Both the position numbers and the translations under genes were made by a program. This document shows positions 52,401 to 63,229 of a stretch of DNA of 64,000 bases, piece after piece. The notes below the pieces were generated by a model. The model was given only the letters and a program-made list of their open reading frames with translations, was not told the DNA's origin and ran no database searches. The DNA is taken from the NCBI GenBank assembly GCA_963693285.1, contig OY848921.1, positions 7,887,229 through 7,951,228 of the forward strand. The letters run 5' to 3'. The first letter of the stretch is position 1, and each line of letters opens with the position of its first letter. Origin of the DNA: Xestospongia muta. Lineage: Eukaryota > Porifera > Demospongiae > Haplosclerida > Petrosiidae.

Positions 52401-52511
52401 TTGGGCGATCTTCTGTTTGTCAATCAGTGGATAAACTTTAAACAAAGGCAACAATAACTCCAATATCTTTCTCTGTAACGCATTAAGTCCTAGAGAGTTT
52501 CGAGAAGCCAT
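49431..52511 (-). CDS. Intronless 3x LOTUS-like repeat + DUF3883 (NO VEIN/PD-(D/E)XK-like) protein
   Basis: One uninterrupted frame of 1026 residues. Three homologous units of about 120 residues lie at 11-130, 254-375 and 514-635. Each starts with a segment like a LOTUS/OST-HTH domain (ILELLLPLFK..., KIAQTYCSLFHKTLPVKK, GYKGIKHMYDALDVF, VSISRPKLL) and continues with a conserved extension (LNGFNSTFLCEYCNVSSLYE). Proline/serine/glutamine-rich linkers separate them. Residues 900-1026 match DUF3883, the NO VEIN C-terminal domain: EVGRWGEAFVF, IVWLNEHTESGLPYDI, YYIEVKST, ISWKELQFA, YLLLRVYGV. G-x-x-G-E (903-907), D943 and E958-x-K960 give a PD-(D/E)XK-type nuclease arrangement. LOTUS domains in animals bind RNA or Vasa-type helicases; the combination with a nuclease-like fold suggests nucleic-acid surveillance, which is inference. 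The LOTUS call rests on pattern only. A paralogue begins at 63230. Confidence 0.8.
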   Translation of the reverse strand: MASRNSLGLNALQRKILELLLPLFKVYPLIDKQKIAQTYCSLFHKTLPVKKHGYKGIKHMYDALDVFNEECGKVSISRPKLLELFIRPLLQESPINLEMAFQKLNGFNSTFLCEYCNVSSLYELMEEIHSQQYTTTDMISFTRPTSIHQPCVPTPMVPSQPHPIIAAPPHITYSSYILTHPHFLPPNQILPTPLFPSIATMPVKIMSPPMKIVAPSKRPATPTLQPSGETPPPIKKLKPHLPADLVPACVPNTTQRKVLKLLLPFFKICPLIKKHKISVVYSRLFKKGLSLKKNFGFRDHNNMYAIIDVFVNKGADEIAISRPKLLDFLLGPLLSQPHSNLEADFETLNGFKPEILCEYCDVLSLYELVQEIHSQQANGPLSSIKIPVSTPRSMQQSLLTASANTVTFPMSQQSKQKQPQPFYYIDKKPSRQFLSPSPTRSGVIEVTPLLTEHPIPNTRSLSSNKRHIIRNTEERSHEAIPPPAKQPEMLEPLLAVNLVPATGYVEETQEPNARQRRILQSLLPLFKECPMIRKNKIERIYASIFHKKLCVRKKHGYNDVSHMYKVLDIFIEKDNEEIVISHHKLLALVLHPLLQESYSNLEVAFENLNGFKSTVLCEYFDVSSLQELVGKIYSQQNATSQSSTEEIAAPTSISVNPFSVSSTSSDPIFSLQSQQQEFQPLFYIDKCPYPAASTGTEGSLRTWPRKAPVGIDRDQDARKATGLLYKNDKQRKLTERDIITAAAEDVLQIQRKAGEKECHKSIVKSPKPTISKQSSSSQYDTNQENPAGSVYSESDSQPPGHSLISQQVTLSQTGKSHQILKQSTSSTSKEEMTTAKESTEVVPRNKANSTEVSKLKKTNPSFVDLKSVDITPLMKSLPIQVDKNLFAQLVPNEDGKSEKLEVGRWGEAFVFNILKHQRKLPNGVEIKSIVWLNEHTESGLPYDIKVISAHDEIEYYIEVKSTTSVVRTLIPISWKELQFAQQVKKAYLLLRVYGVRRKIEEVKMEWLSDVFNLIESNPSITLYIKL

Positions 52512-52795
52512 TGCACCGGTCTTTCAAACTACAGGTAGCACGTGGACTAGGGTGGAGTTTGTAGCAAGGGGTTAAGTTTTATTTCATTACTAATAGCGTT
52601 TTTAGACCTAATATTATATTACAGTTAAGAATATCAAGTTAATCATATACATGATCCTGTATTAATATTGTATATACAGCCTTGATATATAAACAAACCT
52701 TTCATTTGATTTCATTAAAAATCTATTATATATATATATATAATGACTTAGCAATACAAAAATAGACACAAATACATTAGAAAGTAGCAGGATTA

Positions 52796-54277
52796 TTACC
52801 AAGGCCAATATTTCTTTACATAATCCGCTGCTGGTAACAGACTAAAACTATTTAAGAACCCTCTCACTAAACAAGGACTAAGTCCTTTAAAGAACACCTT
52901 TGATCCATTTTTCGCATATAACTTCTTAAAACAGTCCCATGATCCATGATATACATGTTTACTAGATATTCCATCAGTCTGAATTTTGGTTTTTACCACA
53001 TCAAAGGGATAGCTTGCAATCCACACAACACACCCGGTCATTCCCCCGGAAAGACTTCTCCAAAAAAGCCCTAAATCATCCACTGATCCTTCAGTACTTG
53101 TAAAGGTTTTGCAAAAGAAACGATAAGATGAAAAGTAGAGTCCAAAACTTGTACATTCTCGAGCAATAGTCATATTAAATCCCTTCATTATTCCTTTCCT
53201 AAATCCATCTTTCTGCCATATCAGTTTTGTTGTCTGCCAAGGACCACGGTACGTGTGATTTCTAGCAGATCGTGCCTCTCCTACTCCTTGGACCTGCATT
53301 CTCAATTTAATCAGTTCCATTGGACTACATACTATAGATTGGACACCACCAGCAATAGCACCAGACACAATTGAGTTAGGTATTGATTGAGTTCCCCCTT
53401 GAGGTTGCAATAACCTCATACACTGACCTTCCACATAAAATACAATGGCATTGATGAGTGCTTGACCACCAAGTGGATATGCCATCCCTTTGTAAAGACC
53501 ACGAATCTATTTGGAATAAAAGAGCAATTTTAAATGTATTTATTCTCCTATGAAATTACTTAATTGAGAGAAAATTTACACAAATATGTGCAATGCTGTG
53601 CAAATGGTGCTGTGTATAGATAAACAAAACAGGTCATTTACACAGTCCATTCATCAACAAAGCAACACATAGCCATCCTTTTTAAAGCCGTGAATCTATT
53701 TATAATGAAAGAGTAATTTTAAATAGCTTTATTCTTCTATGAAAATACTTAATCGAGAGAAAATATTACACAAAATATGTGTTAAGCTGTGTAAATGGGG
53801 CTGTGTATAGATAAACAAAACAGTTCATCTATACAGTAATTTTATACCATAGTAAAATGCTATATATGCTGACATGTATAAACATAATTTTGTTATTATA
53901 TTTGTGAAACTAACTCCTTCAGTTTTTAAAGTTTTCTTGAAACAATCCATTCCATTTTTATAGACAATACGTGTCTTCTCAGTAGTTAATCCATGATCTG
54001 TGTGACCAGCATCGATTTGAGCCTGTATTCGAGACTAGAAAGATGAAGAAAAATACATTGCTATGTCAACCAATGACACTTTTACTTTAACTGTATCAAA
54101 TGGCTGAGAAGTTAACAGACCAACACCACCTAATAATTATAAAAGTGTCACAAATTACAAATTATCACCATGACAGACATACAGACAGACAGACAGAACA
54201 CACACACACACACATACAATAGTTTCATTAAAGTGTTCATGTTGGCTCAGGAGAGACTTTGATGACACACACACACA

Positions 54278-54330
<53 letters not shown>

Positions 54331-54438
54331 CAACAGTATTGGCAAGGAATTATAAGGTATCTATGTACAGAGCACAAGCATTGGTTGCTGACCTCCTATT
54401 GCACCAGCAGTGATATCTCTAACAGCAATATCTGCCAT
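52796..54438 (-). CDS. SLC25A29-like mitochondrial carrier, copy A
   Basis: Four exons (54393-54438, 54086-54129, 53915-54034, 52796-53506) give 306 residues, the family's usual length. The three signature repeats read QPFDTVKSRIQ, SPMELIKLRMQ and YPFDVVKTKIQ, the P-x-[D/E]-x-x-[K/R] motifs of inner-membrane carriers. INAIVFYVEGQCMRLL, PMELIKLRMQVQG, SFGLYFSSYRFF and YPFDVVKTKIQTDG match the carnitine/basic-amino-acid carrier branch, closest by eye to SLC25A29 (also A20/A45/A48). Likely substrate: basic amino acids or acylcarnitine, not decidable here. Exon 1 (MADIAVRDITAGAIG) was found upstream of a (CA)n-rich intron. An almost identical gene follows at 55187-56611. Confidence 0.92.
53505..53830 (-). 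repeat. Internal duplication in carrier A intron 3, with pseudo-exon edge
   Basis: The exon-4 boundary and about 190 bp of intron are repeated: GAATCTATTTGGAATAAA at about 53503 recurs as GAATCTATTTATAATGAA at 53692, followed in both by AGAGTAATTTT or its variant and TAGATAAACAAAACAG. The extra copy includes a decayed version of the exon start (ATAGCCATCCTTTTTAAAG). Carrier B has only one copy, so this arose after, or was lost since, the gene duplication. Confidence 0.8.
54199..54329 (-). repeat. (CA)n / ACAG microsatellite in carrier A intron 1
   Basis: (CAGA)n then two (CA)n runs (54199-54214 and 54265-54328). Carrier B has a much shorter tract at the same place (56375-56390, 56484-56492), so the repeat expanded in A or contracted in B. 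Confidence 0.9.
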
Positions 54439-54796
54439 CCTGTTACCACAGAGATCCAGTTAATTCCCAAACTGATATCCTATGTTGACTTATTCACACT
54501 TTATTTGTGAGGAGTGTCCTCCTTAGCAGCATCAACCATAAATCATAAACAAACTTGAACTTTCGACGTTTTCTTATAAACTGCTGCTGTGGCTTGTTAT
54601 AACAATATTCATGAAGAAAACGCGAAGGACAAAAGTTATTCATACTTGTCTAATTAAGTAGAACACACACATTTCAGTGTTTCCTCTTCCTGTCAATCGA
54701 ATCATCATCTTTTCTGTAACACGTTAGCTCCTTGATCGTTTAAAACGCCATAACATAGGTTTTATCCAAATTACATGCTAGGACGTGGATTAAGGT

Positions 54797-54896
54797 TAGT
54801 CTGGCTGCCCAGACCCAACCCCCTAATTATTGAACGACGGACGGGGAAGTCATCCGTCGTTCAATAATTAGGGGTTGGGCCTGGGCAGCCAGACTA
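54797..54896. mobile_element. 100-bp foldback element inserted in the second duplication copy
   Basis: Near-perfect palindrome: TAGTCTGGCTGCCCAG... on the left and ...CTGGGCAGCCAGACTA on the right, arms about 43 bp, loop about 10 bp, and much more GC-rich than its surroundings. It is bounded by TA on both sides. The equivalent place in copy 1 (near 52544-52552, CGTGGACTAGGGTGGAG) lacks it, so copy 1 is an empty site and the insertion followed the duplication. Confidence 0.9.
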
Positions 54897-55186
54897 GATT
54901 CAGGTGGAGTTTGCAGCAAAGCGTTAAATTTTATTTTGTTACTATATAGCAATGTTGTTTAGACCTAAAATATTATATTACAGTTAGGAATATCATGTAA
55001 ATTGCAGTTAATCATAAACATGATCCTGAATATACATACATCTGCCTTGATATGGAAACAAATTAAATTTCATTAAAAACTATAATAATATATATACTTT
55101 ATAAAATTTAAAAATATTTTTGAAAGAATAACTTAGCAATAAAAAATAGAATCTAAATGCAAATACAATAGAAGCTAACAGGACTA

Positions 55187-56611
55187 TTACCAAGGCCAAT
55201 ATTTCTTTACATAATCCGCTGCTGGTAACAGACTAAAATTATTCAAGAACCCTCTCACTAAACAAGGATTAAGTCCTTTAAAGAACACCTTTGATCCATT
55301 TTTAGCATATAATTTCTTAAAACAGTCCCATGATCCATGATATACATGTTTACCAGATATTCCATCAGTCTGAATTTTGGTTTTTACCACATCAAAGGGA
55401 TAGCTTGCAATCCACACAACACACCCGGTCATTCCCCCGGAAAGACTTCTCCAAAAAAGCCCTAAATCATCCACTGATCCTTCAGTACTTGCAAAGGCTT
55501 TGCAAAAGAAACGATAAGATGAAAAGTAGAGTCCAAAACTTGTACATTCTCGAGCAATAGTCATATTAAATCCCTTCATTATTCCTTTCCTAAATCCATC
55601 TTTCTGCCATATCAATTTTGTTGTCTGCCAAGGACCACGGTACGTGTGATTTCTGGCAGATCGTGCCTCTCCCATTCCTTGGACCTGCATTCTCAATTTA
55701 ATCAGTTCCATTGGACTACATACTATAGACTGGACACCACCAGCAATAGCACCAGACACAATTGAGTTTGGTATTGATTGATCATGAGTTCCTCCTTGAG
55801 GTTGCAATAACTTCATACACTGACCTTCTACATAAAATAATATTGCATTGATGAGTGCTTGACCACCAAGTGGATATGCCATCCCTTTGTAAAGACCAAG
55901 AATCTATTTGGAATAAAAGAGCAATTTTAAATCTTTTTTATTCTCCTATGAAATTACTTAATTGAGAGAAATAGTACACAAATATGTGTTAAGCTGTGTA
56001 AATGGTGCTGTCTATAGATAAACAAAACAGTTCATCTATACAGTAATATTATACCATAGTAAAATGCTATATATGCTGACATGTATAAACATAATTTTGT
56101 TATTATATTTGTGAAACGAACTCCTTCAGTTTTTATAGTTTTCTTGAAACAATCCATTCCATTTTTATAGACAATACGTGTCTTCTCAGTAGTTAATCCA
56201 TGATCTGTGTGACCAGCATCAATTTGAGCCTGTATTCGAGACTAGAATGATGAAGAAAAATACATTGCCATGTCAACCAATGATGCTTTTACTTTAACTG
56301 TATCAAATGGTTGAGAAGTTAACAGACCAACACCACCTAATAATTATAAAAGTGTCACAAATTAACACCATACAGACAGACAGACAGAGACACAATAGTT
56401 TCATCAAGACAGCTCATTCTAAGGCTGGCTCCATGGACACTCAACTTTTATAGTGTCCATGTTGGCTTAGGAAAGACTTTGATGAGACATACACACACTA
56501 CAACAGTATTGGCAAGGAATTATAATAAGGTATCTAAGTACAGAACACAAGCATTGGTTGCTGACCTCCAATTGCACCAGCAGTGATATCTCTAACAGCA
56601 ATATCTGCCAT
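55187..56611 (-). CDS. SLC25A29-like mitochondrial carrier, copy B
   Basis: Four exons (56566-56611, 56293-56336, 56122-56241, 55187-55903) give 308 residues. The first three exons have the same lengths as in carrier A; exon 4 is six bases longer because of a two-residue insertion (GGTHDQSIPN against GGTQSIPN). Other differences are few and mostly conservative (VGEAR/MGEAR, KTFTST/KAFAST, SPCLVRGFLNSF/NPCLVRGFLNNF), and all three signature motifs are intact, so both copies look functional. The donor of exon 3 is GTTCGT here and GTTAGT in A. This is one of two tandem, same-strand copies from a duplication of about 2.2 kb. Confidence 0.92.
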
Positions 56612-57689
56612 CCTGTTACCGCTGAGCCCTAGTTAATTCCTAAGTAATATCCTACCATAAACCCGCAGACTAATTACTTGTTCCCACTATTTATGAGGAG
56701 TGACTTCCTTAGTATTGTAAACTATGAACTTTTGATGTTTTTTTGGAACAACTGAAGTGGTTTGTTATAAGTGTCCAATTAAAACGAGCCAAATGCATAA
56801 GGCCAAAGTTCATTCAAACTTGTCTAAATAAATTGAACACACATATTTCACTATTCCTCTTCCTGTCAATCAAATAATTATCATCATGTTTCTCTAATAT
56901 TATAGTAATATGATATATTGGAAACAAATTATTTCTTCTAAATTGAAGAGTTTTTCTTTCTAATAATGTATTTTCCTTTTGAGAGATGTGCAAGATATAT
57001 TCTCAACTTAGCATGATCCGGTAATAATTTGACAATAATCTAGAAAAGACATCAGAAATCATTAATACATTTTAGAGCTTCAGTCAAAATGAGAGATCGG
57101 ATAGACCAATGAATGCAAATATAACTTCAGTCAACTCTACATAGACCATACTACTGTACACACAATAAAAATTATTATAATATACTGTTGCTAGTAGGAA
57201 TACACTATACATTAACCACATTTAGTAACTGTTACTCAAACATGACTAATATGTAGTAAACCCACCTCACTATTGGATATAGAAGAGATAATAGCCCTAC
57301 ATAATAGAAAGAACATAGTTACTACAAATGTATTTAATGTGTTAACAAAACACCTGTCTGAGCATTATAGCAAAGAACTCACTCAAGTGCTAACAATAGT
57401 AAGAACATTGTGGAACAGCACATGGTTTTTATATATTACTGTATAACTCAATACAATTATAGCTGGGTCCCGTTAAAGGAATTGCATTGTGGTATAAAGG
57501 GAAATTAGCAACACTGGATAATGCTGTTGCAATCCTTTTTTAAAAAACAGATACTATTTTGAATATGACAATAAACAGTATACACACTCAGTGTTATTAT
57601 TTTTGTCCTTTATATGCTAGTACAATATCTTTAATACATGGTCAGTCTATTTATCTAAGCAGTATATATACACACTCAATACACTAACG
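56612..57689. other. Region between carrier B start and the recognised part of SUDS3
   Basis: No clear gene. It must contain the carrier B promoter and the last exon(s) of SUDS3. One minus-strand candidate near 57440-57520 (after TTTAAAAAAGG...CAG) stays open for about 25 codons but does not resemble the SUDS3 C-terminus, so it is not annotated. Confidence 0.5.
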
Positions 57690-60347
57690 TTTCAGTTCCC
57701 CTCTCCTTCGACTCAACTACGATATGTTGATTTTTCCCATAACTACAAAAATATAATAAGAAACAGATATAAAATAATATTAGCATAGAACAATTACCTT
57801 TTTCCTTCATAATGAAGCTTTCCATCTTCCACTCTAACATCGTAAATCAATTCTGGTTGTGTGATTGTCAATGATGGTGCTGCAGAGATAGTATAGTTGC
57901 AATATAACTAGAGGAACATTATACCTGGAGCTGTGATAGTTGGTCTAGTAGACATTGCAACAATGGATGTGGGGTTTTTACCCTAAACATAAGATATTTG
58001 TGAATGGATAGATGTTACAGGTGGGTAAGTGAGTAAGGAGATGTACACAAAATGATGAATAAGTAGATATTAGACAAAGATGAATTTAGATTTGTTTTTT
58101 TTTTTACTTTGCAAATAATTTTTATATCTTCTTCAACGTCATTCTCATCTAGCTCATAAACCAAAGTTGAAAGTAAAAGGAAAGAAAGTTAAGAACAACA
58201 ACAAAGTTAAATTAATAAGTAATTAATAACAAGTGTAGTGGATATAAAAAGGGGAAGTTCTCCGTCTCTTTTCAGGAACAGGAAGAGACTCATAATTACG
58301 ACGTCTTAGTTTCCTGGTCACCATCATCTTGGGCTCAAAGAGATCTACAACCAAATCAAATACATATAATATGACCATATGGTATATTAGTAATACATAT
58401 AATATGACCATATGGTATATTAGTAATACATACAATATGACCATATGGTATATTAGTAATACATATAATATGACCATATGGTATATTAGTAATACATACA
58501 ATATGACCATATGGTATATTAGTAATACATATAATATGACCATATGGTATATTAGTAATACATATAATGAGCATATGGTATATTAGCAATACACATAATA
58601 TGACCATATGGTATATTAGTAATACATACAATATGACCATATGGTATATTAGTAATACATACAATATGACCATATGGTATATTAGTAATACATACAATAT
58701 GACCATATGGTATATTAGTAATACACATTATATAAATGAGTTATGAGGGTATAGGTGTCAAATGCCAAATGTGGCTTGAATTACTACAACAACAGCTGTC
58801 CACATGGCCTATATAACAATTATGATTATATTAATAAGACATATTAAATTAACAGGAGACAAGACAGATTTCATTATAGTACCAGGTAGAGTCTACATTA
58901 TTCTATCGTGTTCTTACATGCTCCTGTTGTAATCTCCATAGTTGATCTCAAGTTCTCAAATGTTCTCTTCTTCTCTTGAAGATCAAGTAATAAGTTATCT
59001 TTTAATTCAGTCTTCTTTGTCTGAAAACAAATTAGAATTAAAGCAAATATAATAATACCATTTAATTATTAACAAAATATCATTTGTTGGGATGCCTCGT
59101 TAATGTCTTAATCTAAGGGACTTCCTCTTTTAAAAGCAATAGGAAAAACAACAAGGGTTGGTATTTGTAAGGGCTATCCATGATTGAACTAGAAAGTCAA
59201 CATGGATCATATAATATGATACATTAGTCTCTGCACTTATTAGATAATGAATGGAGGTAGAAAATCTTTTCCCTGTACATTCCACTTAAACAGGAGGACA
59301 TGCTCCACTCATTCTCTAAATTTTTACCTTTTCAACTTAATCATATGCCAGCTATATCTTACATACACTTAATAGCACAAATGGAAACTAAACTCAAGTT
59401 TTAAATCACCTCAAATTCATGAATAGCTTGTCCTCTTTCTCTTTCGTGTTCCTCTCTGGCAGCTTTGAGCTATGAAGAGAGAGAGAAAGTATATGACACC
59501 AGTAAGGTAGATGATATACCTCATAGTCCCTGAAAGTCTCTGCCATAAAGATTCTCTTGTCTTTAAGTTCATGTAACTCACGTACTCTCCTCTTAAACTC
59601 AGGGTCAGTCCCTATAAAAAGAAGAAGTAATTACAACTAGATTGCAATGTGTCATTGTGTGTAAGTGTTAACATTTATGAACATAAAAATATTTATAGCG
59701 TGACAATCTACTACAATAGAAATACAAATAGAATGAAACATTTATGGCCAGATGGATGAATGCATAAAAATGAGATCTCAATAATAGTGATTCAACCTTC
59801 TTTAATTTGCTTTAACTGTTCTTTCAATGCCGCTATTTTTTCTTTGTAAGATCTACATCAAACAAAAGAGAACCAGATCATGTGAGAACTTTGACAGCAA
59901 CATTAGCTTCAATATCTATGACTCTCAAGAAGACTGGCCAATTCACAGTTAGTAGTTTCAAGGTGTCTCCATTCACACAAATTAATAAAAACAAAAGCAC
60001 ATTATAACACCTGCTAAATAAAAAAAAACACTGTAATACTTACCCACCACCAAGCTCTATATCTTCTTCCTCCATTTTGAACATTTCAGGCTCACTGGCG
60101 TCCTCAGTGTCTAGAAATATAGGAAATACCAAACCAGTAGTAACTTAGGGTGGAGGAAGCCTTGAAAAGAAGCGTGGTGGGATAGTTCGATTAATTAACA
60201 CGCTTATTAATTTTAACAAAGGCGGGTCAAGAGTAAACAAACATGGAAAGATGGTTTCGATTAGCTGTTATGCGTCAAAATACCTTCATCAGTAGACGAA
60301 TGACGTCTCTTTCCAATGCTACGTAGATCATGGCTCTCAGCATCCAT
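57690..60347 (-). CDS. SUDS3: SUDS3/Sds3-like Sin3-HDAC complex subunit (3' end unresolved)
   Basis: Start at 60347 (MDAESHDLRS). Exons: 60284-60347, 60044-60110, 59797-59852, 59520-59611, 59410-59469, 58918-59020, about 58224-58346, about 58111-58160, 57925-57982, 57798-57879 and 57690-57742. The coiled-coil half (YKEKIAALKEQLKQIKEG, FKRRVRELHELKDK, EHERERGQAIHEFE, KKTELKDNLLLDLQEKK) matches the Sds3 core that dimerises and binds Sin3. Next comes the family's MVTRKLRRR...PVPEKRRR basic motif, then DVRVEDGKLHYEGK and HIVVESKERG, matching the C-terminal part. The protein scaffolds Sin3-HDAC1/2 corepressor in the nucleus. The exon pair around 58111-58346 has an ambiguous junction, and the final exon (after 57690) was not found. 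It is divergent from DERL2. Confidence 0.88.
58363..58725 (-). repeat. 33-bp minisatellite, about 11 copies, in a SUDS3 intron
   Basis: The unit contains ATATGACCATATGGTATATT and is nearly identical from copy to copy, with one copy shortened (58563-58590). The unit is partly self-complementary around CCATATGG. Because it is a multiple of three, long reading frames appear on both strands; these are artefacts. Confidence 0.95.
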
Positions 60348-60491
60348 GTTTCCTTACTAATAGGATACAATATGCACACTATTGCACAGATAACTTAAAG
60401 CTGCATGTGCTGTAAGTAGGGGGTGTGGTAGCTTTCTATTTATACGTACAAGGAAAGTAATTTTATCATCTAACCATAGAGACAATTGAAA
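60348..60491. promoter_or_regulatory. Putative bidirectional promoter, SUDS3 and DERL2
   Basis: Only 144 bp separate the two divergent start codons (60347 minus, 60492 plus), leaving room for short 5' untranslated regions and one shared regulatory region. No TATA box at a sensible distance is obvious on either strand. The shared-promoter role is inferred from spacing. Confidence 0.55.
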
Positions 60492-62698
<2,207 letters not shown>

Positions 62699-63177
62699 AT
62701 GATAAGATATTCATAAATTTAGTTCCATCTCATCATTTTTATAAATTAATATAATGTACTTTTCTTATTAATATGAAGCAGATGTAAAATATACTTAACA
62801 ATTTACCAGTTTATGATAGTTGTATAAATACAATAGTAATTTAGTAGTGTGCCATGTTAATAGTCTTCTTAGGTAATAGTCATATGCCGTACCAGGTAGT
62901 TAGTTACCAGGCAATTCGTCATGTGACTCAGTTGATATATACCAGGTAGTCTGGTTATTTTAATGGTTATTATTTTGGGAGGTAACATTGTCAGTAGTCT
63001 TGTCAGCAAGAAGTCAGTCAGTCTTAAGGATTATTGTTATTGGTTTTGTTACTTCTGGTGAAGTGAACTGTAAGTTCATATTTTTAGTTTTTGATGAATT
63101 TGAGGTTCCAAGAGCAGTTGTTAATATTCATTAACTTATTAGGGACTCGTGAATAACTTCTCTAGATTCTATTCAAT

Positions 63178-63214
<37 letters not shown>

Positions 63215-63229
63215 TGAGCTGAACGGTCG
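62699..63229. other. Spacer between DERL2 and the right-hand LOTUS-like gene, with probable 5' UTR intron
   Basis: Same-strand genes on both sides. A donor-like GTAAGT at about 63069 and a (CT)n run at 63178-63213 ending TTGAG just before CTGAACGGTCGATGG suggest a spliced leader exon. The GTCAGTCAGTC and GTCAGCAAGAAG region at 63000-63030 may be first-exon or promoter sequence. Nothing else seen. Confidence 0.5.

Larger units (their letters stand above)
52536..54730. repeat. Tandem segmental duplication, copy 1 (carries SLC25A29-like gene A)
   Basis: The whole block, including introns and 3' flank, recurs at about 54776-56890. Outside the gene, both share CACGTGGA at the left edge, then GTGGAGTTTG, GTTTAGACCTAA, TATTATATTACAGTTA, and near the right edge CCTCTTCCTGTCAATC. 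The left breakpoint lies about 25 bp from the start codon of the LOTUS-DUF3883 gene. Confidence 0.85.

Noticed and set aside
57440..57520. Candidate last exon of SUDS3 on the minus strand
   Set aside because: Open for about 25 codons after a possible acceptor but without similarity to the SUDS3 C-terminus, so the 3' end is left unresolved.
58223..58706. Long reading frames on both strands with repeats such as NTYNMTIWYIS
   Set aside because: They arise because a 33-bp minisatellite stays open in frame; only the segment at 58224-58346 is real coding sequence (SUDS3 exon).
58363..58725. CRISPR-like regular direct repeats
   Set aside because: Units are contiguous with no unique spacers, lie inside a eukaryotic intron, and no cas gene is present.
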